DNA from: JBCBCP01 sp038530575
GTDB taxonomy: Bacteria > Pseudomonadota > Alphaproteobacteria > Rhodobacterales > Rhodobacteraceae
Length of the DNA: 64,000 bases
Assembly: GCA_038530575.1 (NCBI GenBank)
Contig: JBCBCP010000006.1
Location: 62,001-126,000 of the forward strand
Direction of reading: 5' to 3'
Shown here: piece by piece, positions 42,440 through 50,439 of the stretch
Position numbering within the stretch: the first letter of the stretch is position 1
Layout of the letters: every line of letters begins with the position of its first letter
Translations under genes and position numbers: made by a program
The notes under the pieces: model-generated
Database searches by the model: none
The model's input: only the letters and a program-made list of their open reading frames with translations
Told to the model about the DNA's origin: nothing

Positions 42440-43320
42440 CGCAAGCTCCCGCCGCTGTTGACACCGCTCTGGCGCGGATAGGCCATCTGCCAATCCTCGC
42501 CGGGCAGGTCCGGAAAGCCCTGGAAATTCAGAAAATTGTTAAACTTCAAGCGACATGTGGCAGCACGCTTGTCACACCCCGCTGTCAGGCGCAGCGTGTC
42601 GCCGGGCTGGACATCCGCGCGGATCGGCTCCCAAAGCTCGATTACCCGTGTGCCATCAGCCTCAAACCTGTCATCTTTGATCATACCCCAGAGGCCTGAT
42701 CCTGCCCCCGACAAAACATCAAGCCGGCCACGCCGAAACCATCCGGGATCGAAACCCGTCAGATCGGACCAAGCGAAAATGCGACCTTCTTCCATGCGCT
42801 CTGCCGGCCGCTCCTCGGTATAGCCGGGGGTCGTGAGGTCAAACCCACAGGCTGCATCCCCAAGGACAGCCGTGCACGGCTTTTGATAGACACGCCCAAG
42901 GGGCCGGTTCAAAACCTCTGTCAATCCGCGCAGCTCTGCGTGAAATGCACCACCAGATCGCTTGATTTCCCCGATAGTGCCGCGAAACATCAACCAGCGG
43001 ATCGAGGGATCGGACCAATTTACGCGCCACGCCTTGACCTCAGCACCATCAAAACGGCCTGATTCGATATCTCCATCGGTGACCGCAGCATCCGACAACG
43101 CGCCCAGCGCTTCGGAATTGTCGACGGACAAACCCGTCGATTGGGCTAACGCCGTCGCCGTCAGCCCGCTATTGGCCCGAAAATCGATCCCGTCGAAATA
43201 CAAAGGGCAATCGTGATCGGTAAAGCCAAAGACAACGCCATCAGCGCGCGTGATCGCCCAGGCTCGGCACAGCATCGTGAGACCGGTGCGCACATGCTCC
43301 AGAAATGCGTCATTCGCCAT
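42436..43320 (-). CDS. g13: GTA g13, tail hub protein (DUF2163)
   Basis: A 294-residue DUF2163/BR0599-type phage protein, the GTA tail hub. Typical strings are WAITRADGVVFGFTDHDCPL near the N-terminus, VNWSDPSIRWLMFRGTIGEI, and a Cys-rich C-terminal section (GCDKRAATCRLKFNNFLNFQGFP) that matches the family's iron-sulfur or metal-binding Cys pattern, together with CTAVLGDAACGFD. It overlaps g12 (TGATG) and g14 (GTGA). Confidence 0.95.
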   Translation of the reverse strand: MANDAFLEHVRTGLTMLCRAWAITRADGVVFGFTDHDCPLYFDGIDFRANSGLTATALAQSTGLSVDNSEALGALSDAAVTDGDIESGRFDGAEVKAWRVNWSDPSIRWLMFRGTIGEIKRSGGAFHAELRGLTEVLNRPLGRVYQKPCTAVLGDAACGFDLTTPGYTEERPAERMEEGRIFAWSDLTGFDPGWFRRGRLDVLSGAGSGLWGMIKDDRFEADGTRVIELWEPIRADVQPGDTLRLTAGCDKRAATCRLKFNNFLNFQGFPDLPGEDWQMAYPRQSGVNSGGSLR

Positions 43321-43952
43321 CAGACCCGAACCTCAACAATCGGAACATTTGGCACGTCGCCCGCCTGAAACGACGCGACCGAGGTCTGGATACCGTCCGT
43401 ATCAAACCGCACAGGCACGTCGAATTCGAACCCCGCCGTGATCAAAACGCCCTGGTCCGGCGGGTGGCTAAAGGTCACCAACCCCGTTGTGTTGTCGATC
43501 TCGTAATCGATACTTTCCTGCTTTTCCTCGTCATCCACACCCACACGCACCGTCCCCGCAACCGGTTTGGAGATCGGGCGGGTGTAACTGTGCACGCCCG
43601 AACGATAGACCTTCACAAGCGGAAAGGCCGCCGTCACGCCGTCCCCCACCGCAATGGGCTGATCATCAAAGACCGGCTCAGCGCTCGCGCGGGACGATTT
43701 GAAGTCAGACCAGTCTTTCCAGCGAAACCCGTACATCTGGCCCATCCGCGCTTCGAAGAAGGCGATAAGTATCTCGATGTCATCTAGGCTCCGCATCCCC
43801 AGCCCCGCGTCATAGCGGCGGCGTGAATGGGCCCAGGGCGTGTTGCGCTCTTCGAACCCGTTGGCAAGCGTGACGACATCCGTCAGCCGCTCCGGCCCCC
43901 CGACTGAGCCAAAGCTCAGGTTCGCGGGAAAGCGTATCTCGTGAAATCCCAT
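43320..43952 (-). CDS. g12: GTA g12, distal tail protein (DUF2460)
   Basis: A 210-residue distal tail (Dit-like) protein of the DUF2460/TIGR02217 family. It begins MGFHEIRFPANLSFGSVGGP and contains RRRYDAGLGMRSLDDIEIL and FEARMGQMYGFRWKDWSDFK, the family hallmarks. The start at 43952 has GAGGGGAA before it; an upstream in-frame extension (43985) lies in g11. It follows g11 by 13 bp and overlaps g13 by one base. Confidence 0.95.
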   Translation of the reverse strand: MGFHEIRFPANLSFGSVGGPERLTDVVTLANGFEERNTPWAHSRRRYDAGLGMRSLDDIEILIAFFEARMGQMYGFRWKDWSDFKSSRASAEPVFDDQPIAVGDGVTAAFPLVKVYRSGVHSYTRPISKPVAGTVRVGVDDEEKQESIDYEIDNTTGLVTFSHPPDQGVLITAGFEFDVPVRFDTDGIQTSVASFQAGDVPNVPIVEVRV

Positions 43953-43965
43953 GTCATTCCCCTCT

Positions 43966-44628
43966 TCAGCGGTTGCGGTTGCCACGCCCGATGGCGCGGC
44001 TCATCTGCGCAGCGATCTGGCTCTGGCTGCGGCGGAAGCTTTGTGCGTCGGGCGTGTTGATGTTCATCACGACGGTGGTGTTGCCCCCGCCCCCGCCGCG
44101 CACGCCCAGTTTGCCGTCCGCGCCTCGGGCCAGCGGCATGATCGCCTCGGGGCCCGCTTCGCCCATCACGCCCAGACCGCCGCGCATTCCGAACGGCGTC
44201 GCGCCACTGACAATGCCGCCGGTGGCAAAGGGCATCACGCGGCCCTGGCTGAACGGTGCCCCATTGGCAAAGGGCAGGATGCCTTCCATAAGCCCGCCGA
44301 CCCCCTGCGCAATCAAGCCGCCAAAGTGGTTGGTCACGGGCTTCATCGCCGCATTGTAGGTCGCGTTGATCATCGAGCTGGCCAACGTCTCAAGCGCATC
44401 TGAAAGCGACGCGCCATCAAAGATCAGCCCGTCAAATGCGCGCCGCAAACCGCGGCTCAGCCCCTTTTCCAGCGTCGCAACGTCCTGGCCCGTGCTGGCC
44501 AGCGTGCCGCGCATCCGTGTCAGCTCACCGGAAAAGGTGGCCAAAACGGTGTTTGCCTCGCTCAGCGACGTCTCCAGCTCGTCCGCGCTGGCATCCAGCG
44601 CCTCGATTTCATCCCTGATCTCGCGCAT
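43966..44628 (-). CDS. g11: GTA g11, tail tape measure protein
   Basis: A 220-residue tape-measure protein, short as expected for the stubby GTA tail. The N-terminal coiled coil (IEALDASADELETSLSEANT) is followed by a hydrophobic middle (SSMINATYNAAMKPVTNHFG) and a Gly-rich segment with GEAGPEAIMPLARG, a signature of phage tape measures. The start at 44628 has AAAGGA seven bases upstream and overlaps g10.1 by 20 bp. Confidence 0.92.
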   Translation of the reverse strand: MREIRDEIEALDASADELETSLSEANTVLATFSGELTRMRGTLASTGQDVATLEKGLSRGLRRAFDGLIFDGASLSDALETLASSMINATYNAAMKPVTNHFGGLIAQGVGGLMEGILPFANGAPFSQGRVMPFATGGIVSGATPFGMRGGLGVMGEAGPEAIMPLARGADGKLGVRGGGGGNTTVVMNINTPDAQSFRRSQSQIAAQMSRAIGRGNRNR

Positions 44629-44812
44629 GTGCAGTCCTTTCCTCATCCGGATAGGCGGCCATCAGCGCCTCCAGTCCGTCACGTCTCAAAGGGGCGCGCC
44701 CCTCTGCTTCACCCAGCATCACGCGCAGCTCTGCTGGGGTGAGCGCCCAGAATGTCTCGGGCGGCAGCGCAAGACCGCGCAACCCGGCCCGCATCAGCGC
44801 CGGCCAGTCCAC
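44609..44812 (-). CDS. GTA g10.1, tail assembly chaperone
   Basis: A 67-residue small protein from a GTG start (read as Met), MDWPALMRAGLRGLALPPET, followed by FWALTPAELRVMLGEAEG. This matches the DUF2376/TIGR02216 tail-chaperone family found between g10 and g11. Its position and size agree with RcGTA g10.1. It lies 3 bp after the g10 stop and overlaps g11 by 20 bp, so a frameshift-independent arrangement is used here. Confidence 0.88.
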   Translation of the reverse strand: MDWPALMRAGLRGLALPPETFWALTPAELRVMLGEAEGRAPLRRDGLEALMAAYPDEERTAHARDQG

Positions 44813-44815
44813 CGC

Positions 44816-45133
44816 CTAGCCTCCAGGCTGGGCAAAGGCGCGCGCCAGAAGCTCCGCCGCGGCCTTCGCGGCCGCCATGGGGCCGCCCGCAACGTCCGCC
44901 GCGCCAAGGGCTTCGGTACTCATGGGCGAGCCGCCCCCCGCCAACCCCGCGCGCAAAAGCGCCAGGACATCACCCGTGGAAAAAGTCGCGCCCTCGAACC
45001 GCTCGACCAGACCGACCAGCGAGGACACCCCCAATTCGGCCTCCAGCGACGCCAAAGCGCCAAGGGTCAACCGCATCACCCGGATCTCGCCGTTGATGGT
45101 GATCTCCACGTCTCCCCTCCAAGGATTGACCAT
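44816..45133 (-). CDS. g10: GTA g10, tail assembly chaperone (GTA-gp10)
   Basis: A 105-residue protein starting MVNPWRGDVEITINGEIRVMRL, with LGALASLEAELGVSSLVGLV in the middle: the GTA_gp10 family. It probably coats the tape measure during tail assembly with g10.1. The ATG overlaps the g9 stop as TGATG, showing coupled translation with the tail tube gene. Confidence 0.93.
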   Translation of the reverse strand: MVNPWRGDVEITINGEIRVMRLTLGALASLEAELGVSSLVGLVERFEGATFSTGDVLALLRAGLAGGGSPMSTEALGAADVAGGPMAAAKAAAELLARAFAQPGG

Positions 45134-45549
45134 CAGATCAGCGCAACAAAGTTCAGCGCACCGGCAGAGGCGAGGCTCAGCTCATAAGTGGCCTCACCAT
45201 TGTGGCTGCCGGCATATTCAAGCGCCGTGACCTGAAACGGGCCTTCGACGGTGCCGAAATCTGGAATGATGACCTGAAAATCAGGGGTCAGCCCGTCAAA
45301 GAAAAGTTGCCGCGTGCGCTCATCGGTGCCTTCGTCCTTGAACACGCCTGCGCCCGTGATGGCACAGGAGCGCACACCGGCGCCGGCCAGCAGCTCACGC
45401 CAGCCACCCTGGCTTTCAAGGCTGGTGACATCAACGGTCTCGGCATTAAAGCTGACCCGCGTTGCCCGCAGCCCCGCGATGGTTTCGAACTGGCCGTCGG
45501 AGGTCATGTCGACCTTAACCAAAAGGTCTTTTCCGTTCTGAGCACCCAT
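45133..45549 (-). CDS. g9: GTA g9, major tail tube protein (TP901-1 type)
   Basis: A 138-residue tail tube subunit of the TP901-1 major tail family. Strings include GKDLLVKVDMTSDGQFETIAG, RVSFNAETVDVTSLESQGGW and the C-terminal EYAGSHNGEATYELSLASAG. A GGAGA Shine-Dalgarno precedes the ATG. It lies 27 bp after g8 and is coupled to g10 by one-base overlap. Confidence 0.95.
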   Translation of the reverse strand: MGAQNGKDLLVKVDMTSDGQFETIAGLRATRVSFNAETVDVTSLESQGGWRELLAGAGVRSCAITGAGVFKDEGTDERTRQLFFDGLTPDFQVIIPDFGTVEGPFQVTALEYAGSHNGEATYELSLASAGALNFVALI

Positions 45550-45576
45550 GTCTGATCTCCAGTCGTGATATTGGGG

Positions 45577-45987
45577 TTAGTCGTCTTCGGTCCGCGCGCG
45601 GAACTTGAGGTCAATCGTGCGACCTGAAATGCCGCGCGGATGGCTGGCAGTTGCCGAGGCAAACTTGAGGTAGACGAGCCGGCCCCGGCCCAGCACCAAA
45701 TCGGCATCGTGCAGCACGTCACTGATCGCACCTGCGGCCTCTTTGGCGGCCGCAAAGCCGGGCACATCCGTCACGACTTCCACACTAATCGTGTGCAGCG
45801 CGCCTGCGCCGGTCTTGTCATGCGCCGTGCGGGCCGTCTCGGCGCCCAGGGCCACGTAAAGGCTCGGCAAGGTACCCGCCGGGATCGCGTCGTAAATCGC
45901 GCCGCCCACAAGGTCGGCCAGCGCGGCATCGGACAAGAGTGCGTCGTAAATGGCGGTCTGTAATGCCGCTGCCATTCCATAGCTCAT
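45577..45987 (-). CDS. g8: GTA g8, tail terminator (DUF3168)
   Basis: A 136-residue DUF3168-family tail terminator/completion protein. It begins MSYGMAAALQTAIYDALLSD, with LVGGAIYDAIPAGTLPSLYV and a C-terminal RTIDLKFRARTEDD. It closes the tail end that joins the head. The ATGA overlap with the g7 stop couples the two genes. Confidence 0.93.
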   Translation of the reverse strand: MSYGMAAALQTAIYDALLSDAALADLVGGAIYDAIPAGTLPSLYVALGAETARTAHDKTGAGALHTISVEVVTDVPGFAAAKEAAGAISDVLHDADLVLGRGRLVYLKFASATASHPRGISGRTIDLKFRARTEDD

Positions 45988-46325
45988 GTCGCCACCTCTT
46001 CAGCCGCGATGCAGGTCAGGTAACGCCCTTCAGCGTCACGCTCGGCAACGGCTTCGATCAGAAAGACACGCGCACCATCGCGAAACCGCTGCAAAGCCTG
46101 CGGGCGTTCCGGGTGCCCCACCGGGGCCCCCCTAACGGTGATCTTGTAACCCTGTACCGACATTGGCGCGCCGCTTGCGGTGCGCTCCCGGCCTGTGCGG
46201 GGGCGCAACTCGGCCCAAAGCGTGCCCAGCGCAGTCCAGCTTTGTGTGTACCCGCCAGACCCATCCGGCGTGCGCGTCGGTGCCTCGAGCGTCAGACGGT
46301 GCGACAAGCGCGGATAGCTGGCCAT
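45984..46325 (-). CDS. g7: GTA g7, head-tail stopper / head closure protein
   Basis: A 113-residue SPP1 gp16-like head-closure protein. It begins MASYPRLSHRLTLEAPTRTP, followed by DGSGGYTQSWTALGTLWAEL and a conserved RDGARVFLIEAVAERDAEGR. Its ATG overlaps the g6 stop by one base. It sits between connector and tail terminator, as in RcGTA. Confidence 0.92.
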   Translation of the reverse strand: MASYPRLSHRLTLEAPTRTPDGSGGYTQSWTALGTLWAELRPRTGRERTASGAPMSVQGYKITVRGAPVGHPERPQALQRFRDGARVFLIEAVAERDAEGRYLTCIAAEEVAT

Positions 46326-46924
46326 CAGCGTGTCCCCCCGAAGCCGAGCCGGTGGACCTTGTAGCGCTCGATCAGGCTGGTGACGCCAAAGGGCATGCAG
46401 CCATCCGACAGCGCTGTCTCGTTCCGGAATTCATAATAGTGCGCGGCAAGCAGCAGAACCGCCTGGCGCAGGTCGGCAGGAAGATCGTTCCAGTCTGCGC
46501 CGAAGCCAGCAACAAAGCTCACCACGACGGAACCGGCCGTAGGAATAGAGGGCAAGGACGCACCGACAGGGCGCAAACGCGGGCGCTGGCTGTCCTGCTC
46601 CAGCCAATAGCTCGTCGCATCGACCACGGTCCGGGTTCCATCACGCGCAACACGCTCAACTTCGGTAATCGCTTCAACGGGCGCGACAGGGAAGGTTGCA
46701 CCGCCGGCATCACGCCACAGCGTTTCGGACCAGCTATACGTCCGGGAGATCAGGACCTTACCCGTCCGGGCTTCAACAGACGCGATCGCCGCACGCAGAA
46801 ATCCTTCAAGAACCTCATCCTGAACCGCGTCGGTCCCAAAGCCAGTCGCAAGCCGCAGATGCGCCTTGAAGGGCTCCAGCGGCAGCGCCGCGTGCGGCAC
46901 CGGGGTCTCTTCGATCAACATCAT
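46325..46924 (-). CDS. g6: GTA g6, head-tail connector/adaptor
   Basis: A 199-residue adaptor protein of the phiE125 gp8/gp6-like connector family. The N-terminus is MMLIEETPVPHAALPLEPFK, with HLRLATGFGTDAVQDEVLEG and the C-terminal helix DLPADLRQAVLLLAAHYYEF typical of the fold. The start at 46924 has GGAGAG before it (46921 is the adjacent alternative). It is separated from the capsid gene by 186 bp holding a 13-bp inverted repeat; this is the longest gap in the cluster. Confidence 0.92.
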   Translation of the reverse strand: MMLIEETPVPHAALPLEPFKAHLRLATGFGTDAVQDEVLEGFLRAAIASVEARTGKVLISRTYSWSETLWRDAGGATFPVAPVEAITEVERVARDGTRTVVDATSYWLEQDSQRPRLRPVGASLPSIPTAGSVVVSFVAGFGADWNDLPADLRQAVLLLAAHYYEFRNETALSDGCMPFGVTSLIERYKVHRLGFGGTR

Positions 46925-46979
46925 GGAGTCTCTCCAGGTCAGCAGCCCGTGCAGCCGCGCGGGCGGGAATTCGGTTGGT

Positions 46980-47062
46980 CCGGACGCGCATCCCGCGGGC
47001 CTACAACCTCGGCCGGAGGGGAGCAGCGAAGCGACAACCACACGTTAGTGATGCGCGTCCGG
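46980..47062 (-). repeat. 13-bp perfect inverted repeat between GTA g5 and g6
   Basis: CCGGACGCGCATC at 46980-46992 is the exact reverse complement of GATGCGCGTCCGG at 47050-47062, with a 57-base loop that can itself fold (CCTCGGCCGGAGG). It lies wholly in the capsid-connector gap, so the GTA mRNA would carry it directly after the most highly needed product. A role in termination, processing or RNA stability is inferred. Confidence 0.6.
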
Positions 47063-47110
47063 TAAAGGCGGGTACGACATGCGCCCCCGCCCCTTCGCTT
47101 TGGCAAGCCG

Positions 47111-48289
47111 TTAGGCCGCCGCGAATTTCAGAACCTTGATGGCCGAAAAGTCGCTCACGTCGCCGCCCACGCGCTTGGTCGCATAGAACAGGACATGGGG
47201 CTTCGCGCTGAACGGGTCGCGCAGGATGCGCAGGTCCGGACGCTCGGCAATGGTGTAGCCCGCCGCAAAGTCACCAAACGCGATCGCGTCGGCACCGGTC
47301 GCTGCGTCAGGCATATCCTCAGCGATCACAACCGGGTAGCCCATCAGTGTGGCAGGCTGGCCAGCCGACAGACCGTCAGACCACAGGAAACGCCCATCGT
47401 TGTCTTTCAGCTTGCGCACCAGGCCCGCGGTCTTGGAGTTCATTACAAAGGCCGCATTCGCGCGATACTCCGCACCCAGGGCATAAACCACATCGACAAT
47501 CGCTTCGGCGGTCACATCACCGTCGACGCCGGTTGCCTTGTAGCCGATCTCGCCCCAAGCCGCTGCGCTGTCCTCAACGATTGTGTGGGCAAGGAAACCT
47601 CTAGGCTTGTCCACACCGTCACCGGAGATGAACGCCGCGGCTTCTGCACGCGCGAACTTGTCCGCGATGCGCCCCGCAAGCCAGCCTTCGATGTCGAACG
47701 CCGCGTCATCCAGAAGACGCTGCGATGCCTTCGGCAGCGCCGACAGCTCGTGAAGACCGATGGTGATACGGTCGATTTGCGGCGTCCCCGTCTCGACGGT
47801 GACATCAGTCTCGGTTGCCCAGCCAGCGCCCAGCTCGCCGTGATCGACCAGAACGTCGTACGACGTCGCCTCGACGTTCACGACATTTGCGATCGAACGG
47901 ATCGACGCAGAGGATTTCAGGACGGACTGAACCGTCTCTGCCGTGGCGGGATCAACAAGATAGCCGCCATCGCTGTTCACAGCGGTGGACAGGGACTTGC
48001 CCTCCATCTCGAGGCCGCGCAGGCCGTCATCATCACCCGAACGCAAATAGGCGTTAAAGGCTTTCTGATGCGGGGCTCCCGCATCGGTGGCGCCTGCCAG
48101 GGGCGGGCGCGCAGCAGTCATGTGTTTCCGATCCAGCATGGTCAGTCGCTCTTCCGTTGCTTGAAGTTTGGTTTGAATTTCGGCCTGCAGGCCTTTGAAT
48201 TCGGTCACGAAACCCATCATGGACTGGGTGACCTGCTCGGCCGGGGTCAAACCTTCCCCGCCCGAAGACTTTGCTTCGGTGTTGCTCAT
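47111..48289 (-). CDS. g5: GTA g5, HK97-type major capsid protein
   Basis: A 392-residue HK97-fold major capsid protein. The N-terminal scaffolding helix (about 15-60, QSMMGFVTEFKGLQAEIQTK) precedes the mature body from about residue 100. The strings FNAYLRSGDDDGLRGLEMEG, SDGGYLVDPATAETV and KLKDNDGRFLWSDGL are typical. The protease g4 should remove the N-terminal domain. A GAGG Shine-Dalgarno precedes the ATG, 29 bp after g4. Confidence 0.97.
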   Translation of the reverse strand: MSNTEAKSSGGEGLTPAEQVTQSMMGFVTEFKGLQAEIQTKLQATEERLTMLDRKHMTAARPPLAGATDAGAPHQKAFNAYLRSGDDDGLRGLEMEGKSLSTAVNSDGGYLVDPATAETVQSVLKSSASIRSIANVVNVEATSYDVLVDHGELGAGWATETDVTVETGTPQIDRITIGLHELSALPKASQRLLDDAAFDIEGWLAGRIADKFARAEAAAFISGDGVDKPRGFLAHTIVEDSAAAWGEIGYKATGVDGDVTAEAIVDVVYALGAEYRANAAFVMNSKTAGLVRKLKDNDGRFLWSDGLSAGQPATLMGYPVVIAEDMPDAATGADAIAFGDFAAGYTIAERPDLRILRDPFSAKPHVLFYATKRVGGDVSDFSAIKVLKFAAA

Positions 48290-48318
48290 CGCTTTACCTC
48301 TGGTTTGGTGTGTGGGCG

Positions 48319-48885
48319 CTAGCGGCGCGCCAATTCCGCGCGCGCCCTGTCAAAGGCCGCCGCCATATCACGCAAGGTTTGATCCACCCCTGACGACTCG
48401 TCCGACTTGGCTGCTACCCGCGCACTGGGCAGCATCGGAAAGGTCACCAGCGACACCTCCCAAAGCTCCAGTTCGTTCAGGACCCTCTGGCCCTTTTCGT
48501 TCTTGGACGCGCGCACCGTGCGGTAACCGATCGACAGCCCGTCAATCGCACCCGCCTCGATCAGCGCTGCCGCCTCACGCCCCTTCTCTACGGTGTCGAG
48601 CAAACGGCCCTTGACCCACAAACCTTTGGCGTCTTCGCGCACCTCGTCCCAGATCCCGATGGGCTGGGCCGGATCATGCTGCCACAGCATCTTGATGCCG
48701 CCGGCTCCGCGCCGCGCAAGGGACGCGGCATAGGCGCCCTTGCCCACAACATCACCGCCCTGATCCACGGCGCCGAAGAGGCTCGCATAGCCTTCGATCA
48801 CCAGGCCGTCGGCGACCGTCAAACCGTCGCCAAACCGCGCGAACTTGCGCTCCAATCCGTCCATTGTTGTCTCCACTTCAGTCAT
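48319..48885 (-). CDS. g4: GTA g4, prohead protease
   Basis: A 188-residue HK97-family (U35) serine prohead protease. It has VIEGYASLFGAVDQGGDVVG (residues about 28-47), the catalytic His in MLWQHDPAQPIG, and the nucleophile Ser in GLSIGYRT, with the following LELWEVSLVTFPM strand. It processes the capsid protein g5. The start at 48885 overlaps g3.5 by 4 bp; the upstream in-frame extension lies in g3.5. Confidence 0.95.
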   Translation of the reverse strand: MTEVETTMDGLERKFARFGDGLTVADGLVIEGYASLFGAVDQGGDVVGKGAYAASLARRGAGGIKMLWQHDPAQPIGIWDEVREDAKGLWVKGRLLDTVEKGREAAALIEAGAIDGLSIGYRTVRASKNEKGQRVLNELELWEVSLVTFPMLPSARVAAKSDESSGVDQTLRDMAAAFDRARAELARR

Positions 48886-49106
48886 GGGGCCACCACCAGA
48901 AAACTTTGAAACGCCTGTGCAAGGATCACAGCCACCACGCCGTAGACCGTGAGCCACAGCCTGCGCTCTAGTCGCTCCATCAGCTCCTCCAGCTTTTCCA
49001 GCCGGCGGTTGATCGTGTCGTAATGCAGCTGTGCGATCCGCTCATGTGCCCGCAGCCGCAAACCCGGTGCGCATTCAAAGCGCTCCAGCGGAGTACCATC
49101 ATCCAT
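48882..49106 (-). CDS. GTA g3.5, small coiled-coil membrane protein
   Basis: A 74-residue protein, MDDGTPLERFECAPGLRLRA, then a short coiled coil (DTINRRLEKLEELMERLERR) and a C-terminal hydrophobic helix (LWLTVYGVVAVILAQAFQSF). This is the small g3.5 gene known between portal and protease in Rhodobacterales GTAs; its role is not established. It overlaps g3 by 8 bp and g4 by 4 bp. Confidence 0.85.
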   Translation of the reverse strand: MDDGTPLERFECAPGLRLRAHERIAQLHYDTINRRLEKLEELMERLERRLWLTVYGVVAVILAQAFQSFLVVAP

Positions 49107-50283
49107 CGGCCCCCTCCTGTAGCGGTGGCAGACCCAGCATGGATCGCTTTTCGGCCACGGTCAGGAAATCCGCGGCGGCAACGCGGGACCATTGCGCGTC
49201 GCGTTCTGCGGTCAGCGCCGGCACCTGATCAAGATCCGGTGACAGCAAGACGGCCGCACCGCCAAACCCGCCCAACCAATCGGCCAGCGCCGCCGTCACC
49301 CGTGTCGCCAGCGGCAGCACGGTCAGGCGATAGAACGCCCGGTGCGCCTCCTGGTAGTTGGCATAGGTCGCGTCACCTTGGATTCCCAACAGCATCGGCG
49401 GCACCCCAAAGGCCAGCGCGATTTCACGCGCCGCAGCTTCCTTGGTCTTCTGGAACTCCATGTCCGACGGCGAAAAGCCCATCGGCTTCCAGTCCAGACC
49501 ACCCTCCAGCAGCATGGGCCGGCCCGCGTTTCGCGCGCCCTGGTGATGGCTTTCCATCTCGCTGACGAGCCGTTCATACTGGTCGGTCGAGAGGTTCCCC
49601 TGCCCATCCGCGCTCTTGTAGACAATCGCACCGGACGGTCGCGCCGCATTGTCCAGCAGCGCCTTGGACCAGCGCGAAGCGCTGTTATGTACGTCCAGCG
49701 CCATCGCCGCCGCCTGCATAGGTGACAGACCATAGTGATCATCCTGCGGATGAAAGCTCTTAATATGGCAAACCGGGCTGGGCACGCCGCGCGCGTCGAA
49801 CCGGTGTTTGCGCCCGCCCACCGCATATTCGAACGCCACCGGCCAGCCGTCCTGCCCCGGCACAACGCTCATCCGGTCGGATCGCAAAACATGCAGCTCC
49901 AGCGGCATCGCCGACTCACCGGCTACGGCTTCGATATAGGCGTTTCCCGACAGCAAAAGCTGACCATAAAGCGCCTCAAACATCTCCGCCCGGCCTTGCG
50001 CAAGGTTGGGCCGCGCCAATAGGTCGAGGACCGGGTGCGTGTCATAGCGCTGTGCAACATCCTGCAAAACCAACGGCAGTGCGGCCGCAGCCTCAGCAAT
50101 CAGCTTCACACAGCGAAAGCCAACCGGATTGGCGGCAAAGCCCGTCTTCGTCAGCGATACCGTGTCCCGCGGCGACCATGCCACACGGCCAGCGCTCTGG
50201 TGCGCGATAACACGCCCCGTGGCACTCGCCTTGGCCTCCGGCGCCTCTTGCACCCGCTCCCGCCGCAGAAAATCAAAGACCAT
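49099..50283 (-). CDS. g3: GTA g3, portal protein (HK97 family)
   Basis: A 394-residue portal protein forming the DNA entry vertex. Family strings are NPVGFRCVKLIAEAAAALPL, YGQLLLSGNAYIEAVAGESA, NSASRWSKALLDNAARPSGA and REIALAFGVPPMLLGIQGDATYANYQEAHRAFYRLTVLP split over neighbouring segments. A GAGGAG Shine-Dalgarno precedes the ATG. A 156-bp gap with a GC-rich hairpin separates it from terminase g2. Confidence 0.96.
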   Translation of the reverse strand: MVFDFLRRERVQEAPEAKASATGRVIAHQSAGRVAWSPRDTVSLTKTGFAANPVGFRCVKLIAEAAAALPLVLQDVAQRYDTHPVLDLLARPNLAQGRAEMFEALYGQLLLSGNAYIEAVAGESAMPLELHVLRSDRMSVVPGQDGWPVAFEYAVGGRKHRFDARGVPSPVCHIKSFHPQDDHYGLSPMQAAAMALDVHNSASRWSKALLDNAARPSGAIVYKSADGQGNLSTDQYERLVSEMESHHQGARNAGRPMLLEGGLDWKPMGFSPSDMEFQKTKEAAAREIALAFGVPPMLLGIQGDATYANYQEAHRAFYRLTVLPLATRVTAALADWLGGFGGAAVLLSPDLDQVPALTAERDAQWSRVAAADFLTVAEKRSMLGLPPLQEGADG

Positions 50284-50377
50284 GCCTGGCTCCTCAGGTT
50301 GGACACGCCGCGACTGTTCGCAAAAGGCCGCAGCCTTCCGCGTTTCGCGTCATGTCCGGTTCCGATTGGTGCGCCCA

Positions 50378-50395
50378 GGCCCCGTGTCGGGGGCC
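50378..50395 (-). repeat. GC-rich hairpin between GTA g2 and g3
   Basis: GGCCCC (50378-50383) and GGGGCC (50390-50395) form a perfect 6-bp stem around GTGTCG, in the 156-bp gap between terminase and portal genes. There is no U-tract, so intrinsic termination is unlikely; it may influence RNA stability. Confidence 0.4.
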
Positions 50396-50439
50396 GTGGC
50401 GCGTTGAAAGGCAATTTGCCAATAAACGGTTAATGCCCG

